From: Pseudomonadota bacterium
GTDB taxonomy: Bacteria; Pseudomonadota; Alphaproteobacteria; Rhizobiales; Devosiaceae
Assembly: GCA_023433775.1 (NCBI GenBank)
Contig: JAEYTY010000063.1
Coordinates: 1 to 64,000, forward strand
DNA length: 64,000 nt
Direction of reading: 5' to 3'
Shown here: one piece after another, positions 47,798-57,893 of the stretch
Layout: each line of letters begins with the position of its first letter
How positions within the stretch are numbered: the first letter of the stretch is position 1
Position numbers and translations under genes: made by a program
The notes under the pieces: generated by a model
Seen by the model: only the letters and a program-made list of their open reading frames with translations
Database searches by the model: none
Told to the model about the DNA's origin: nothing

Positions 47798-48583
47798 ATG
47801 ACCCTGCGGATCGCCACCTGGAACATCAACGGCATCAAGGCGCGAATCGAACTGCTGCTGCGCTGGCTGGAGGAAGAGAAGCCCGACATTGTCGGTCTCC
47901 AGGAAATCAAATCGGTCGATGAGGGCTTTCCCCGCGCCGAGATTGAGGCGCTCGGCTACAATATCGAGACGCATGGACAGAAGAGCTGGAACGGGGTGGC
48001 GCTCCTGTCCAAACTTCCGTTCGACGAGGTGCACCGCGGCTTGCCGGGCGATGACGGCGACGAGCAGGCGCGGCTGATCGAGGGGCTGTTTTCGGTTGAG
48101 GGTGGGATAGTGCGCGTGTGCAATATCTACCTGCCGAATGGCAATCCGGTCGATACCGAGAAATTCCCCTACAAGCTGGGCTGGATGGACCGGTTGAACC
48201 GGTTTGTTGAAGAACGGCTCAAGCTGGAAGAGCCGTTTATCCTGATGGGCGACTTCAACCTGATCCCTGCCCCCATTGATGCGCATGATCCGGCGGCATG
48301 GTGGGGTGATGCGCTCTTTCGCCCGGAGAGCATGGAGCGGTTCCGCACCTTGCGCAATTTCGGCATGACGGACGCTCTGCGGTCCGTCACCAGCGAGGCC
48401 GCTTACACGTTCTGGGATTTCCAGGCGGGGGCATGGCGGCGGAATGCGGGGATTCGCATTGACCATCTGATGATCTCGCCGCAGGCGGCGGACCGGCTGG
48501 ACGATGTGACCGTGCACAAGGATGTGCGTGGCTGGGACAAGCCGAGTGACCACGTCCCCGTCGAGGGTACGTTCAGCTTCTGA
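47798..48583 (+). CDS. xth: Exodeoxyribonuclease III
   Basis: AP endonuclease and 3'-5' exonuclease for base excision repair. Landmarks in order: WNINGIKAR at the N-terminus, LQEIKSVDEGFP with the metal-binding Glu, GDFNLIPAPIDAHDP, RIDHLMIS and the C-terminal SDHVPVE with the catalytic Asp-His. Length is 261 residues. GAGAGAG precedes the ATG. It is convergent with exoR. Confidence 0.95.
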   Translation: MTLRIATWNINGIKARIELLLRWLEEEKPDIVGLQEIKSVDEGFPRAEIEALGYNIETHGQKSWNGVALLSKLPFDEVHRGLPGDDGDEQARLIEGLFSVEGGIVRVCNIYLPNGNPVDTEKFPYKLGWMDRLNRFVEERLKLEEPFILMGDFNLIPAPIDAHDPAAWWGDALFRPESMERFRTLRNFGMTDALRSVTSEAAYTFWDFQAGAWRRNAGIRIDHLMISPQAADRLDDVTVHKDVRGWDKPSDHVPVEGTFSF

Positions 48584-48594
48584 GCGGCACCTGA

Positions 48595-49404
48595 TCAGAA
48601 ATTGGCGTTCTGCGCGATCTCGGCGTCGGCCAGACTTGCAGCAATCGCCCGGTCTTCGGCGCGTGCGACGGACATGGCCCGTGTCGCCATTTCATCGACC
48701 TGGGGCTGATCCAGGGTGCCGGTACAATCGCGATGGGCGACGATGAGCCATTTCAGGCCTTCAACGGGCTGGGGCGCATAGCCCTCGGCGCCATTGAACA
48801 GCAAATCCCCAAGGCTCGCCTGCGCCAGGCAATGGCCATTATCGGCGGCGGCACGAAGCCAGCGGGCGCTGAGCACGGGGCTGAAGCCGAGGCCATCTTC
48901 CTGCTGATAGAGCAGACCAACCTTATACTGGGCATCGGCGTCGCCAAAATAAGAGGCGGCGTGAAGGAGCACCTTGTAATACTCGACGCGATCCTGCGAA
49001 ACGCCGGCGTCGGGCATTCCGTCCTTGTAATAATCGCTGAGCTTGACGAAGGAGCGCGCGACAATGTCGGCCTCAAGACCGCGAGGCGCGGCATCGGCGT
49101 GCTGATCGGCGATCTGGGCGAAATAGCCAAAGGCCCGGGCGGGGTCCTTGGCGACACCCTCGCCATTCTCATACATGGTGCCCAGCTGCCACAGGGCCAT
49201 GGGCTGGCCCGCGGCGGCCGCGTTCTCAAGAGCAGAAATATAGGCGTCGCTGGACACACCGCCGCCTGCTCCGTCCAGCATATTTGCCAGATCGAGAGCG
49301 GCATCGGCCGCAGTCTGCGCCTGCACTGGCAGGTTGGAGGCCATGAAGGCCATCACAATACCTGCGGCAGCGGAAGCCAGGGGAAAATCCCTCGTGATCC
49401 GCAT
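48595..49404 (-). CDS. exoR: ExoR-like periplasmic Sel1-repeat regulator
   Basis: A 269-residue exported protein with signal peptide (cleavage after about Ala29, PVQAQ) and Sel1/TPR-like repeats (ALWQLGTMYENGEGVAKD, AQYKVGLLYQQEDG, AQASLGDLLFNGAEG). Length, signal and repeat layout match rhizobial ExoR, which sits in the periplasm, holds the ChvG/ExoS sensor kinase off, and is destroyed under acid or host signals to activate ChvI. The start at 49404 has GAGGAG 6 bp upstream. No chvG/chvI in this window. It is convergent with xth. Confidence 0.82.
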   Translation of the reverse strand: MRITRDFPLASAAAGIVMAFMASNLPVQAQTAADAALDLANMLDGAGGGVSSDAYISALENAAAAGQPMALWQLGTMYENGEGVAKDPARAFGYFAQIADQHADAAPRGLEADIVARSFVKLSDYYKDGMPDAGVSQDRVEYYKVLLHAASYFGDADAQYKVGLLYQQEDGLGFSPVLSARWLRAAADNGHCLAQASLGDLLFNGAEGYAPQPVEGLKWLIVAHRDCTGTLDQPQVDEMATRAMSVARAEDRAIAASLADAEIAQNANF

Positions 49405-49618
49405 GATACTCCTCATATCCATGGGGCCATGGATAAAGCCTTTGGTTCGCGCTGGCATAAAAAGCCCTCGCGAAAACCGTCCTTGGCACCCGCCCCCGAA
49501 TGCCTTGAGGCTCTTTATAGGAGCAGATTGTGGCAGGAAATGTCGCCAATTGATTGACGTGAGCCACTGCCGAAAGGATTCACAACGCCTGTTGCCGAAT
49601 CGTCACATAGGCTTCGAG

Positions 49619-49650
49619 GAGCCGGGGAAGGTGGTCCCTCCCCCGGGCTC
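49619..49650 (-). terminator. Hairpin just after valS
   Basis: GAGCC-GGGG and CCCC-GGGCTC pair with small internal mismatches, 5 bp past the valS stop. There is no T-tract. Confidence 0.45.
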
Positions 49651-49655
49651 ATTTG

Positions 49656-52412
49656 TTACTTGAGGCGCGTCAGTGCTTCGAGGATGCGGGTGCGGCGCTC
49701 AGTGGCGGCGTCACGACGAGCCTTCTGTTCCTCGATCACCTCTTCGGGGGCCTTGGAGACGAACTGCTCATTGCCGAGCTTCTTGTCGATCTGGCTGATT
49801 TCGGCGTCGAGCTTGGTCACTTCCTTCTCGAGGCGCGCGCGTTCGACGGCGATATCAATCACGCCGGTCAGCGGCAGCGCCCAGGTGGCTTCGCCGACGA
49901 CGAACTGGGCGGACTCGCCCGGAACGGTCGACTGGGGCGAGATTTCCTCAAGGCGGGCTAGGCGGGTGATCAGCGAGGTGCCGGCAACGAGGCGGCGCAA
50001 GGTGTCTTCCCCTGCCCCGACGACGACGATGGGAAGCTTGGCGCCGGCCGGCACGTTCATCTCGCTACGGACCGAGCGGACATTAGTGATGACGTCGATC
50101 AACCAGGTGAGCTCGGCATCGGCGGCCGGGTCTTCGAGGCCAGCCAGATCGGGCCACTCGGTGAGGATCAGCATGGAGGTGCGCGGGGCGCCAAACTTGC
50201 CGGTCTCGGCCCAAAGCTCTTCGGTGACGAAGGGCATGAAGGGGTGGAGAATGGTCAGGATCTGATCGAGCGCCCAGGCAGCGGTCGCGCGGGTTTCGGC
50301 CTTGGCAGCCTCGTCCTCGCCCATGAAGACGGGCTTGGCGAATTCGACATACCAGTCGCAGAAGGTGCCCCAGACGAAGTCATAGGCGGCGTTGGCGGCC
50401 TCGTTGAACTTGTAATCCTCGATGCCGGCGCGGACGGCGGCTGCGCCGCGTGCGGTGGCGCCGACGATCCAGCGATTGAGCGGCAGCGTGTTTGTCTTGG
50501 GGTCATAGCCCTCGACACGGCGGCACTCGTTCATTTCGAGGAAGCGGGCAGCGTTCCAGATTTTGGTGACGAAGTTGCGATAGCCCTCGACGCGCTGAAT
50601 CGAGAGTTTCAGATCGCGGCCCTGCGCGGCCATGGCGGCCAGGGTGAAGCGGGTGGCATCGGCACCATATTGATCGATGAGCTGGAGCGGGTCGATGACA
50701 TTGCCCTTGGTCTTGCTCATCTTCTGGCCTTTTTCATCGCGGACCAGCGCGTGCATATAGACTGTGTGGAAGGGCTCTTCCTCAAGGAATTCGAGGCCCA
50801 TCATCATCATACGGGCAACCCAGAAGAAGATGATGTCGAAGCCGGTGACCAGAACGCTGGTGGGGTAGTAGCGCTTGAGTTCCGGCGTTTCATCCGGCCA
50901 GCCGAGGGTGGAGAAGGGCCAGAGGGCCGAGGAGAACCAGGTGTCGAGGACGTCCTCGTCGCGCTTGAGCTCGACTGGCTTGCCATAATGCGCGGTGGCG
51001 AGAGCCTGTGCTTCGGCTTCGTCATAGGCGACGAAGGCGTGATTGTCCGGACCATACCAGGCAGGAATACGGTGGCCCCACCAGAGCTGGCGGGAAATGC
51101 ACCATGGCTTGATGTTTTCGAGCCAGGCGAAATAGGTGTTTTCGTATTGCTGGGGCACGAACTTGGTGCGGCCTTCGCGCACCGAGGCGAGCGCAGGCCG
51201 GGCCAGCACATCGGCCTTGACCCACCACTGGTCGGTCAGAAATGGCTCGATGACGACGAGCTTGGACTTCTCGTCATGCGGGACCATGATCTTCTTGTCT
51301 TCGATATGGCTGAGGCCGCGGACCGGGTTTTCTTCGGCCAACGCCGTCAGGTCGGCAAGGATGGCCTTGCGGGCATCGAAACGGTCGAGGCCGCGATATT
51401 TTGCGGGGATGAAGTCGGCATCGATGATGGCGCCGCGCGTGGTGAAGACATTGATCGGCTCGAGGCCGGCGCGGGCGCCCACTTCGAAGTCGTTGAAATC
51501 ATGCGCCGGAGTGATCTTGACGGCGCCGGTGCCCATGGTGGGATCGGCATATTCATCGGCAACGACGGGAATGCGGCGGCCAACCAGGGGCAGTTCGACG
51601 AACTTGCCGATGAGATTGGCATAGCGCTCATCTTCGGGGTGAACAGCGACGGCGACGTCGCCGAGCATGGTTTCGGGACGGGTGGTGGCGACGATGATGT
51701 AGTCACGGGTTTCCGTGCCCGTGACATTGCCTTCTTCGTCCTTGATCGGGAACTGATAGGTTACGCCATCGGCCAGCGGGTAGCGCAGGTGCCACATATG
51801 GCCCTTGATCTCGATGTTTTCGACTTCGAGGTCGGAAATGGCGGTTTCGAGGCCCGGATGCCAGTTCACCAGACGCTTGGCGCGGTAGATGAGGCCGCGC
51901 TTGTGCAGCTCGACAAAGACCTTGGTGACGGCGCGGACCATCTGGTCATCGGTGGCGCCCTGCTGGCCCATGGTGAAGCGTTCGCGGGAGAAGTCGGCCG
52001 AAGCGCCGAGGCGCTTCAATTGGTTCATGATGGTGCCGCCGCTTTCGGCCTTCCATTCCCAGATGCGCTCGACGAATTTTTCGCGGCCCATTTCGCGGCG
52101 ACCCGGCTCCTGCCGTTCCATGAGCTGGCGCTCGACGATCATCTGGGTGGCGATGCCGGCATGGTCGGTGCCGGGCTGCCAGAGCACGTCTTTTTTGAGC
52201 ATCCGGTTGAAGCGGATGAGGATGTCCTGCACCGTGTTGTTGAGCGCATGGCCGATGTGGAGCGAGCCGGTGACATTGGGCGGCGGAATGACAATGGTGT
52301 AGGTCTCAGCGCCGGGCGCAGCCCCTGCCCCGGCCGCAAAGGCTTTGGCCTCGAGCCAGCCGTCATAGATGCGGCCTTCAACAGCGGCGGGCTCATAGGT
52401 CTTTTCAAGCAT
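49656..52412 (-). CDS. valS: Valyl-tRNA synthetase
   Basis: Class I synthetase of 918 residues. The HIGH motif is HIGH at 52-55 ([17 protein letters not shown]), the KMSKS loop is [13 protein letters not shown], the editing-domain segment is [17 protein letters not shown], and the C-terminal coiled coil (about 850-918) is rich in Lys/Glu. It is downstream of popZ, with a 766-bp repeat-rich gap between them. Confidence 0.97.
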   Translation of the reverse strand: MLEKTYEPAAVEGRIYDGWLEAKAFAAGAGAAPGAETYTIVIPPPNVTGSLHIGHALNNTVQDILIRFNRMLKKDVLWQPGTDHAGIATQMIVERQLMERQEPGRREMGREKFVERIWEWKAESGGTIMNQLKRLGASADFSRERFTMGQQGATDDQMVRAVTKVFVELHKRGLIYRAKRLVNWHPGLETAISDLEVENIEIKGHMWHLRYPLADGVTYQFPIKDEEGNVTGTETRDYIIVATTRPETMLGDVAVAVHPEDERYANLIGKFVELPLVGRRIPVVADEYADPTMGTGAVKITPAHDFNDFEVGARAGLEPINVFTTRGAIIDADFIPAKYRGLDRFDARKAILADLTALAEENPVRGLSHIEDKKIMVPHDEKSKLVVIEPFLTDQWWVKADVLARPALASVREGRTKFVPQQYENTYFAWLENIKPWCISRQLWWGHRIPAWYGPDNHAFVAYDEAEAQALATAHYGKPVELKRDEDVLDTWFSSALWPFSTLGWPDETPELKRYYPTSVLVTGFDIIFFWVARMMMMGLEFLEEEPFHTVYMHALVRDEKGQKMSKTKGNVIDPLQLIDQYGADATRFTLAAMAAQGRDLKLSIQRVEGYRNFVTKIWNAARFLEMNECRRVEGYDPKTNTLPLNRWIVGATARGAAAVRAGIEDYKFNEAANAAYDFVWGTFCDWYVEFAKPVFMGEDEAAKAETRATAAWALDQILTILHPFMPFVTEELWAETGKFGAPRTSMLILTEWPDLAGLEDPAADAELTWLIDVITNVRSVRSEMNVPAGAKLPIVVVGAGEDTLRRLVAGTSLITRLARLEEISPQSTVPGESAQFVVGEATWALPLTGVIDIAVERARLEKEVTKLDAEISQIDKKLGNEQFVSKAPEEVIEEQKARRDAATERRTRILEALTRLK

Positions 52413-52643
52413 TTGTCACTCGCAACAGCATAGACCCGCCAGGCGACGGCTTGGCGGGCGGGAAGAGGTTGGCAGACTTCAAGCAAATGCGGGGCGCAGG
52501 GTCAACAGGCACGCGCGCAGGGCTCCTGACATTCAAGCATGGCATTCCGGCCTCCCTCCTCACGCCCCCGAGCGAATTTGGCTTTCAGGCACACCTCGAC
52601 GCCGGGCGGCGCTTCCGTCCCCGGTTTTGTTGTAGTCGATGGT

Positions 52644-52701
52644 GCTCCGAGACGCCTTTTGTCTCGAAATTTAAAAAATGAGACGCAAGGCATCTCGGAG
52701 C
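52644..52701. repeat. Large imperfect inverted repeat, MITE/REP-like
   Basis: Two 22-bp arms (52644-52665 and 52680-52701) match as reverse complements at 19 of 22 positions around a 14-nt AT-rich loop. Each arm also contains a smaller GAGAC/GTCTC-type dyad. Confidence 0.75.
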
Positions 52702-52916
52702 GTCGGGGTTTCTGGCGAGGAGGGTTTGTAGGGGGACATTGCTGCCACGAACCCATCTCCAGACCCAGGCTCCGATAACGATAACGAGCCCGCCCGACTG
52801 TCGCCGGGCGGTGATCGTTGCAACCCCATCCGTGCCCGGCTGATGGGGAGGAGTATGCCTGAGGTTTTTGGGGCGGGGATAAGTGGGATAAGTTGGGGTG
52901 GGAAACTGTGCAGTGC

Positions 52917-53000
52917 CACCCCCTCAGAGCTGCGCTAGGCCTGACGGCCAAGCTCTGCTTGCCTCCCCCATCAAAAGGGGGAGGTGTCGCTCCACTCGTT
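52917..53000. repeat. Rhizobial intergenic mosaic (RIME-like) palindromic element
   Basis: The string CACCCCCTC... followed by GCTAGGCCTGACGGCCA and then the perfect hairpin CCTCCCCC/GGGGGAGG (52962-52984, 7-nt loop) resembles dispersed palindromic elements common between genes in Rhizobiales. Boundaries are approximate. Confidence 0.55.
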
Positions 53001-53133
53001 TAACGCGATCAGCGCCAACAACTGGCGCCCATAGCGCCTCGGAAATGAACGCAGCTAGCGCGAAAGCCTGAACGGGATCGATGACGCTAAAGCTCGCTGC
53101 CATTCGAGCATAGCTCTCATGGCCTTCTCGGCT

Positions 53134-53158
53134 CAAATCTCTCCACTGGAGAGATTTG
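53134..53158. repeat. Perfect 25-bp palindrome
   Basis: Arms CAAATCTCTCCA and TGGAGAGATTTG are exact reverse complements around one C. It lies 21 bp beyond the popZ stop (on the minus strand), so it may be part of the repeat mosaic or a transcript-end hairpin. Confidence 0.75.
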
Positions 53159-53178
53159 TCCTTCGGAACACCTCGAAG

Positions 53179-53943
53179 TTACTCACCGCGGGATACGCGG
53201 GAGATTTCTTTTTCGACAACGCGCTCGACGACGGAGGGCAGGTGTTCGTCCAGCCATTCCTTGAGCATGGGGCGCAGCATGTCGCGCATCATGGATTCAA
53301 GCGTGAGGCCGGGATTGGCAATGCCCAAGGCATTGAGCTTGCCTATGGAACCGCGCACGGCGGCGCGGGTGGCGGAGCCGAGCAGTTCCTCGGTCATGTC
53401 GGAGGTGAGCGTCGGATCGGGCAGCGCTGGCGCCGGGGCTTCGGCGACTGGCTCGGCCTGCATCACAACCGGCTCGGGCTCTTCGTCGAGCAAAGCGGTC
53501 AGATCCGCCTCAGGCTCTGGCTCGGGCTCCGGCGCGCGCATGGAGGGAACAGGATCAAAGGACGGCAGATCCTCTTCAACCTCGGACAGATCGAAACTGA
53601 CATCTTCGGCTTCAACCAGCGCTGGCCCGTCGGCGACCTCTTCTTCGACTTCGGTGTCGGCAAGAATGGAATCGAAGCTGAAACCTTCGGCAACGTCCTG
53701 ATCGGCTTCTTCGACGATCTGGCTGGGCGACAGGGTCAGAGGCTCGATGTCGTCGAGCATATCGCTCAGATCGCGCTCTGCCTGATTGCCCAAGGGCTTT
53801 GCGGGCGCAGCCTGCATCGGCGGCGGGGCGGACTGAACGGCTGGTCGGCGCGGCACGCCAGCAGCATCGTCATCGGCGATGATCTGTCGAATGGAAGACA
53901 GGATCTCGTCCATGGACGGTTCTTTAGCGGCCGGCTTGTTCAT
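53179..53943 (-). CDS. popZ: PopZ-like polar organising protein (DUF2497)
   Basis: A 254-residue acidic, Pro-rich scaffold. The N-terminal helix EPSMDEILSSIRQIIADDD is the conserved partner-binding motif of DUF2497/PopZ. The middle (about 30-175) is a low-complexity acidic linker, and the C-terminal helices (about 185-250, LTLESMMRDMLRPMLKEWLDEHLPSVVERVV) are the self-assembly region. PopZ condensates at the cell pole anchor the chromosome and recruit cell-cycle proteins. The valS-popZ-tolC neighbourhood fits other Hyphomicrobiales. Confidence 0.88.
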   Translation of the reverse strand: MNKPAAKEPSMDEILSSIRQIIADDDAAGVPRRPAVQSAPPPMQAAPAKPLGNQAERDLSDMLDDIEPLTLSPSQIVEEADQDVAEGFSFDSILADTEVEEEVADGPALVEAEDVSFDLSEVEEDLPSFDPVPSMRAPEPEPEPEADLTALLDEEPEPVVMQAEPVAEAPAPALPDPTLTSDMTEELLGSATRAAVRGSIGKLNALGIANPGLTLESMMRDMLRPMLKEWLDEHLPSVVERVVEKEISRVSRGE

Positions 53944-54123
53944 CAGTGCCTCTTACACTCGCGCCCGATGGGAAAGGTCTCCGCAGACAGCCAATCCCTG
54001 ATTCGTAAACGTTACCTTAGCGCCAAGGTGCACAATTAGGAATCATCCCAACCGCCAACTGTGACTTCTTCCACGAAATTTTGCGGAAAAGCCTGTCGGT
54101 CGAAACGGGCGACGTGCGAACGG

Positions 54124-55491
54124 CTATTCGACGACGGTGCGCAATTCCTGCCAGACGTCCTCGACCGCATCGGTATAGCGCACCGCCGACTTGACCTCGA
54201 CCGGCAGGCCGAGATCGGACGCTGTCAGGCGGCCAAGGGCGGAGAGCAGGGAGAATGTGGCGATGACCTTGTTGGTGGAGGCATTGATCAGCTGCTCGCG
54301 GGCGCTGGTCAGCTCGGCTTGGGAATTGAGCACGTCGAGCGTGGTGCGGGTGCCGAGGTCCAGTTCCTGGATGACGCCATCGAGCACGGTATTGCTGGCA
54401 GTGACGCTGGCCTGAGCCGCGTTGATCTGGGCATCGGCGCTCTGAATGCCGGCCCAGGCGGCGATGACGGCCTCGCGGATCTGGTCATAGGCGGACATGG
54501 CGTCCACCTCAGACTTGATCTGGCCCAGATTGGCATTGCGAACCGCCGAACCCAGGCGGCCGCCGGAATAAAGCGGCACGGAAATGCGGAAGCCGACACT
54601 GGCATTAAAGCCGTCGCGGGCGCCGCCTGCCGGGCCAGTCCAGGAACTGCCGACCGAGCCGGAAATGGCGGCGGTGGGGCCGAAGCCGGCCTGGGCGACA
54701 TCAAGGCCGGCCGCTGCGGCGCGAATGCCCGCCTGGGCGAGACGAATGCCGGGATGGCCGATTTCGGCTTCGGCAATGGCCGCTTCCAGCGAATTGGGGA
54801 TCAGCCGGTTATAATTGTGGTTGGGCGACAGGCTATGCGCGCTGATGCCAACCAGCCGCTGGAAGCTGGCTTCGGCGGTCTGCAGGCTGGCGATAGAGGC
54901 CTGATAGGCCGCCTGAACCTGAGCCAGGCGGGCCTGGGCCTGGGCGACATCGATGCGCGTGCCCTCGCCCACTTCAAGGCGATCCTGCGCCGACTGCAGC
55001 TGGGCCTGGAAGAAGGTGATGTTGTCCTGGCGCAGGGCCAGCAACTGGCGGCCGCTCAGCACTTTCATATAGGCCTGCACGACCTGGAACAGGACATTCT
55101 GCTCGGCGACGCGGATCTGGAGCTCGGCAACTTCGGCGCCGGCGCGGGCGGCCTCGATCTGGGCTTCGGTGGCGCCGCTGTCGAAAATGGTCTGGCCGTA
55201 ATCAAGGCTGGTGCCCAGCGAAGTGACGGGCGCAGTCCAGCCGCCGCCGATCAGGCTCTGGGCCTGGCCACCGGTGATGGTGGCGGAAATATTGGGGCTC
55301 TGGCCGGACTTGGCCTGGACGATCCGCTCGGCGGCCTGCTTGGCGCTGACCACGGCGGCCTGAAGATCGGGCGAATGGTCATAGGCCGCGGCCAGGGCCT
55401 GGGGAATGGACTGCGCCTGCGCCGCGCCAACGGGCACAAACGCTACCGCCATGGCAAGAACACTTGCCCCAACTAAGCCGCTAAACTTCAT
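54124..55491 (-). CDS. tolC: TolC family outer-membrane efflux protein
   Basis: Outer-membrane channel of 455 residues for tripartite efflux and type I secretion. Signal peptide (cleavage after about residue 27, GAAQAQS), then two long repeated helical-hairpin halves typical of the family (QAYMKVLSGRQLLALRQDNITFF, and SQAELTSAREQLINA in the second half). No inner-membrane pump genes are adjacent. On the same strand as popZ and the methyltransferase. Confidence 0.93.
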   Translation of the reverse strand: MKFSGLVGASVLAMAVAFVPVGAAQAQSIPQALAAAYDHSPDLQAAVVSAKQAAERIVQAKSGQSPNISATITGGQAQSLIGGGWTAPVTSLGTSLDYGQTIFDSGATEAQIEAARAGAEVAELQIRVAEQNVLFQVVQAYMKVLSGRQLLALRQDNITFFQAQLQSAQDRLEVGEGTRIDVAQAQARLAQVQAAYQASIASLQTAEASFQRLVGISAHSLSPNHNYNRLIPNSLEAAIAEAEIGHPGIRLAQAGIRAAAAGLDVAQAGFGPTAAISGSVGSSWTGPAGGARDGFNASVGFRISVPLYSGGRLGSAVRNANLGQIKSEVDAMSAYDQIREAVIAAWAGIQSADAQINAAQASVTASNTVLDGVIQELDLGTRTTLDVLNSQAELTSAREQLINASTNKVIATFSLLSALGRLTASDLGLPVEVKSAVRYTDAVEDVWQELRTVVE

Positions 55492-55619
55492 AACCCGCCT
55501 CCAGACCCCACGATACTAACGCCCGGCACATGGGGTGCACAACCGACCCAGGCAATTCCTACCAAACTTTAACCTCGGCATATTTCCCGTTCGTGGCAGG
55601 ACAGCAACACAAGGCAGGC

Positions 55620-56267
55620 TCATAAAACAAATTCCGCGACCGGCGCGGCAGAAAAGACGGGCGGAAGACCGACATTGAAGGCCGACCGCGCTTTTATGCC
55701 ATCGTCACTGCTGACGAAAATGGTGGCTATGCCGACCGCCCCGCTGCGCATTGTCGCCACAAGGCGCCCGCCGGGGGCCAGCAATGGAAAGAGATCAAGT
55801 GGCTCACGCTCGAGGGCGCCATCGACGATGATGGCGTCGAAGAGCTGACCATCGAGCGCTTCGGGGCTGCCGTGTATGAGAGTGACTTTCGTGTCGGCCA
55901 AATTCCGTGCGACGAGCGCGGCAAGGTCCTTGTCGGCTTCGAGCGCCACGACTTTGTCGGACAGGCGCGCCAGGATGGCGCTCGTATAGCCGGTGCCGGC
56001 GCCAAGATCGAGAACGCGGTCCCCCGGCTGAATGTCAGCGAGCTGCAGCAGCCGGGCCAAAATGACAGGGGCGGACAAAAGACGGCCAGCGCCCGGCGCG
56101 CCGATGGGGTGGGCCTTGTCGAGATAGGCGATGTCGCGGCGGGCCTGGGGAACAAAATCTTCGCGCGGAACGGCGTTGAAGGCGGACAGCAGGCGCAGAT
56201 CGAGCACCCCGCCAGCGCGCAACTGGCCATCGATCATCGTCCTGCGGGCGTTGCTGAAATCGATCAT
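55620..56267 (-). CDS. pcm: Protein-L-isoaspartate O-methyltransferase
   Basis: Methylates isoaspartyl residues in damaged proteins to start their repair. It is a short form of 215 residues: the N-terminal MIDFSNARRTMIDGQLRAGGV, the VPREDFVP segment, and SAM motif I VLDLGAGTGYTS at about 86-94. The ATG at 56267 is chosen because the longer frame has no similarity to the family. It sits directly ahead of tolC, not in the surE-nlpD gap where a pcm is often found. Isoaspartyl specificity is inferred. Confidence 0.85.
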   Translation of the reverse strand: MIDFSNARRTMIDGQLRAGGVLDLRLLSAFNAVPREDFVPQARRDIAYLDKAHPIGAPGAGRLLSAPVILARLLQLADIQPGDRVLDLGAGTGYTSAILARLSDKVVALEADKDLAALVARNLADTKVTLIHGSPEALDGQLFDAIIVDGALEREPLDLFPLLAPGGRLVATMRSGAVGIATIFVSSDDGIKARSAFNVGLPPVFSAAPVAEFVL

Positions 56268-56443
56268 GGACGGGATCGGCCTTTGAACCATATGCCGGAC
56301 GTGAATATCCCGCTGCCGATGGACTGGCAATAGACGGCGCGGCGAGAGCGACAATTTGTGCGCCGAGTTGCGCGCAAGGCAGGGTTGCAGCGGGCGGGCG
56401 GCGGAGCCGACGCCAGGCACAGCGAACGGGTCTGAAGTGGAAA

Positions 56444-56517
56444 TGGAGGCCACGTCCGGAATCGAACCGGAGTACACGGATTTGCAATCCGCTGCGTAAC
56501 CACTCCGCCACGCGGCC
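56444..56517 (-). tRNA. tRNA-Cys (anticodon GCA)
   Basis: A 74-nt tRNA on the minus strand. The acceptor stem GGCCGCG pairs with CGTGGCC, the anticodon loop reads TTGCAAA (GCA), the T-loop is TTCGATT between TCCGG and CCGGA, the discriminator is T as expected for Cys, and CCA is encoded. Confidence 0.95.
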
Positions 56518-56702
56518 TCACGGCGGAAGTACGTATTTCAGGTCAGGCACTTATGCAAGTGCCGGTGAAGGCTGGGCGGGATTTTAGGGAAAAGCGGCGC
56601 CTCTTTCCCTGGGTGCAAGGCTTGGTAGCCCTGACGTAAAGGGGCCATAGTCAGTGGCGCAGCAAGGGTTTAGCGTGCGGCGGCATTGCAGAGAGAATCG
56701 TC

Positions 56703-57893
56703 ATGAGCCAGACCGCCGACAGCGCGCCAAACCGCCGCGAACTTGCGCAACCCATCATTGCGGGCCTGCTGGCAGCCATGGTGGGCTATGCCAGTACATT
56801 CACGCTGGTGCTGGCCGCGATGACGTCGGCGGGCGCATCGCCACAGCAGGCGGGCTCGGCGCTGTTCTCGGTCAGCATCGCCATGGCCATTCTCAATATC
56901 GCCGTGGCGTCGCGGATAAAACTGCCCGTGAGCTTTGCGTGGTCGACGCCGGGCGCGGCGTTTCTGCTGAGCGTCGGCGAACCGGCAGGCGGGTTTCCCG
57001 CGGTGGCCGGAGCACTGCTGGTGGCGGCGGGGCTGATCGTTTTGACTGGCCTGGTGAAGCCGCTGTCGCGCGCTATTGCGGCCATTCCACCGGCTTTGGC
57101 CAATGCCATGCTGGCGGGGATGCTGCTGCCGCTCTGTCTTGCGCCGATCAATGCGGTGGCGGAATTGCCGGCGCTGGCGCTGCCGATCCTCTTGGCCTGG
57201 ATGCTGGGGCTGGCTTTTGCGCGGCGCTATGCGGTGCCGATCGCGGTGCTGGTGACGGGCATCGTGCTGGCCACGACCACAAACCTGCCGCCTGGCGCAC
57301 TGGACGGCGCCTGGCCGTCGCTGGTGTTTGTAATGCCCGAATTTACGCTCGACGCGATCATCCGCATCGCATTGCCGATCTATGTGGTAACGATGGCTTC
57401 GCAAAACCTGCCGGGCATTGCGGTGCTGAAAGCCAATGGCTTCAATGTCCCGCCCGGACCGATTTTTGTGCTCACCGGCATTGCCAGCGGCATTATCGCT
57501 TTTTTTGGCGGTTTGACGACCAACCTCGCCGCGATTACCGCGGCCATCTGCGCCGGACCCGAGGCGCATCCTGATCCGAAGCGACGGTGGCCGGCACCGG
57601 TGGCGGTGGGCGCGGGCTATACGCTGCTGGCTTCGCTTTCGAGCCTGGCGGCGGCCTTCATTGTCGCCTCCCCGCCCCTATTGATCCAGGCCGTTGCCGG
57701 GCTGGCGCTGCTGTCGAGCCTTGCCTCGGCGCTGGCCGCAGCGTTGACGGAGGAAGAGGTCCGGCTGCCTGCGATCCTGACCTTTGTGGCCACGGCATCG
57801 GGCGTGACGGTGGCCGGGGTCGGCGCGCCGTTTTGGGGATTGGTCGGCGGCATCGCCTTGCTGCTCCTGCTGCGCTGGCGGAAAGCTGGATGA
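56703..57893 (+). CDS. benE: BenE family benzoate/H+ symporter
   Basis: Inner-membrane transporter of 396 residues with about 12 hydrophobic segments. It matches the BenE family: AQPIIAGLLAAMVGYASTF at the start, PVSFAWSTPGAA, LPIYVVTMASQNLPGIAVL and NLAAITAAICAG. Benzoate is the usual substrate, but no benzoate-degradation genes are seen here. The stop overlaps the mobA start (ATGA). Confidence 0.88.
   Translation: MSQTADSAPNRRELAQPIIAGLLAAMVGYASTFTLVLAAMTSAGASPQQAGSALFSVSIAMAILNIAVASRIKLPVSFAWSTPGAAFLLSVGEPAGGFPAVAGALLVAAGLIVLTGLVKPLSRAIAAIPPALANAMLAGMLLPLCLAPINAVAELPALALPILLAWMLGLAFARRYAVPIAVLVTGIVLATTTNLPPGALDGAWPSLVFVMPEFTLDAIIRIALPIYVVTMASQNLPGIAVLKANGFNVPPGPIFVLTGIASGIIAFFGGLTTNLAAITAAICAGPEAHPDPKRRWPAPVAVGAGYTLLASLSSLAAAFIVASPPLLIQAVAGLALLSSLASALAAALTEEEVRLPAILTFVATASGVTVAGVGAPFWGLVGGIALLLLLRWRKAG

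Larger units (their letters stand above)
52413..53178. other. Long intergenic region with palindromic repeats
   Basis: No convincing gene is seen: the longest frame (minus strand, 52502-52951) is rich in Pro, Arg and Ser and looks like noise. The region holds a 22-bp inverted repeat (52644-52701), a GC-rich dyad (about 52785-52825), a C-run/G-run hairpin element (52962-52984) and a 25-bp palindrome (53134-53158), so it looks like a mosaic of non-coding repeats. Confidence 0.75.

Noticed and set aside
50244..52433. Long plus-strand frame across valS
   Set aside because: Antisense shadow of valS with no recognisable domain.
52502..52951. 149-residue minus-strand frame upstream of valS
   Set aside because: Runs straight through the inverted repeat, has biased composition and no domain or ribosome-binding site.
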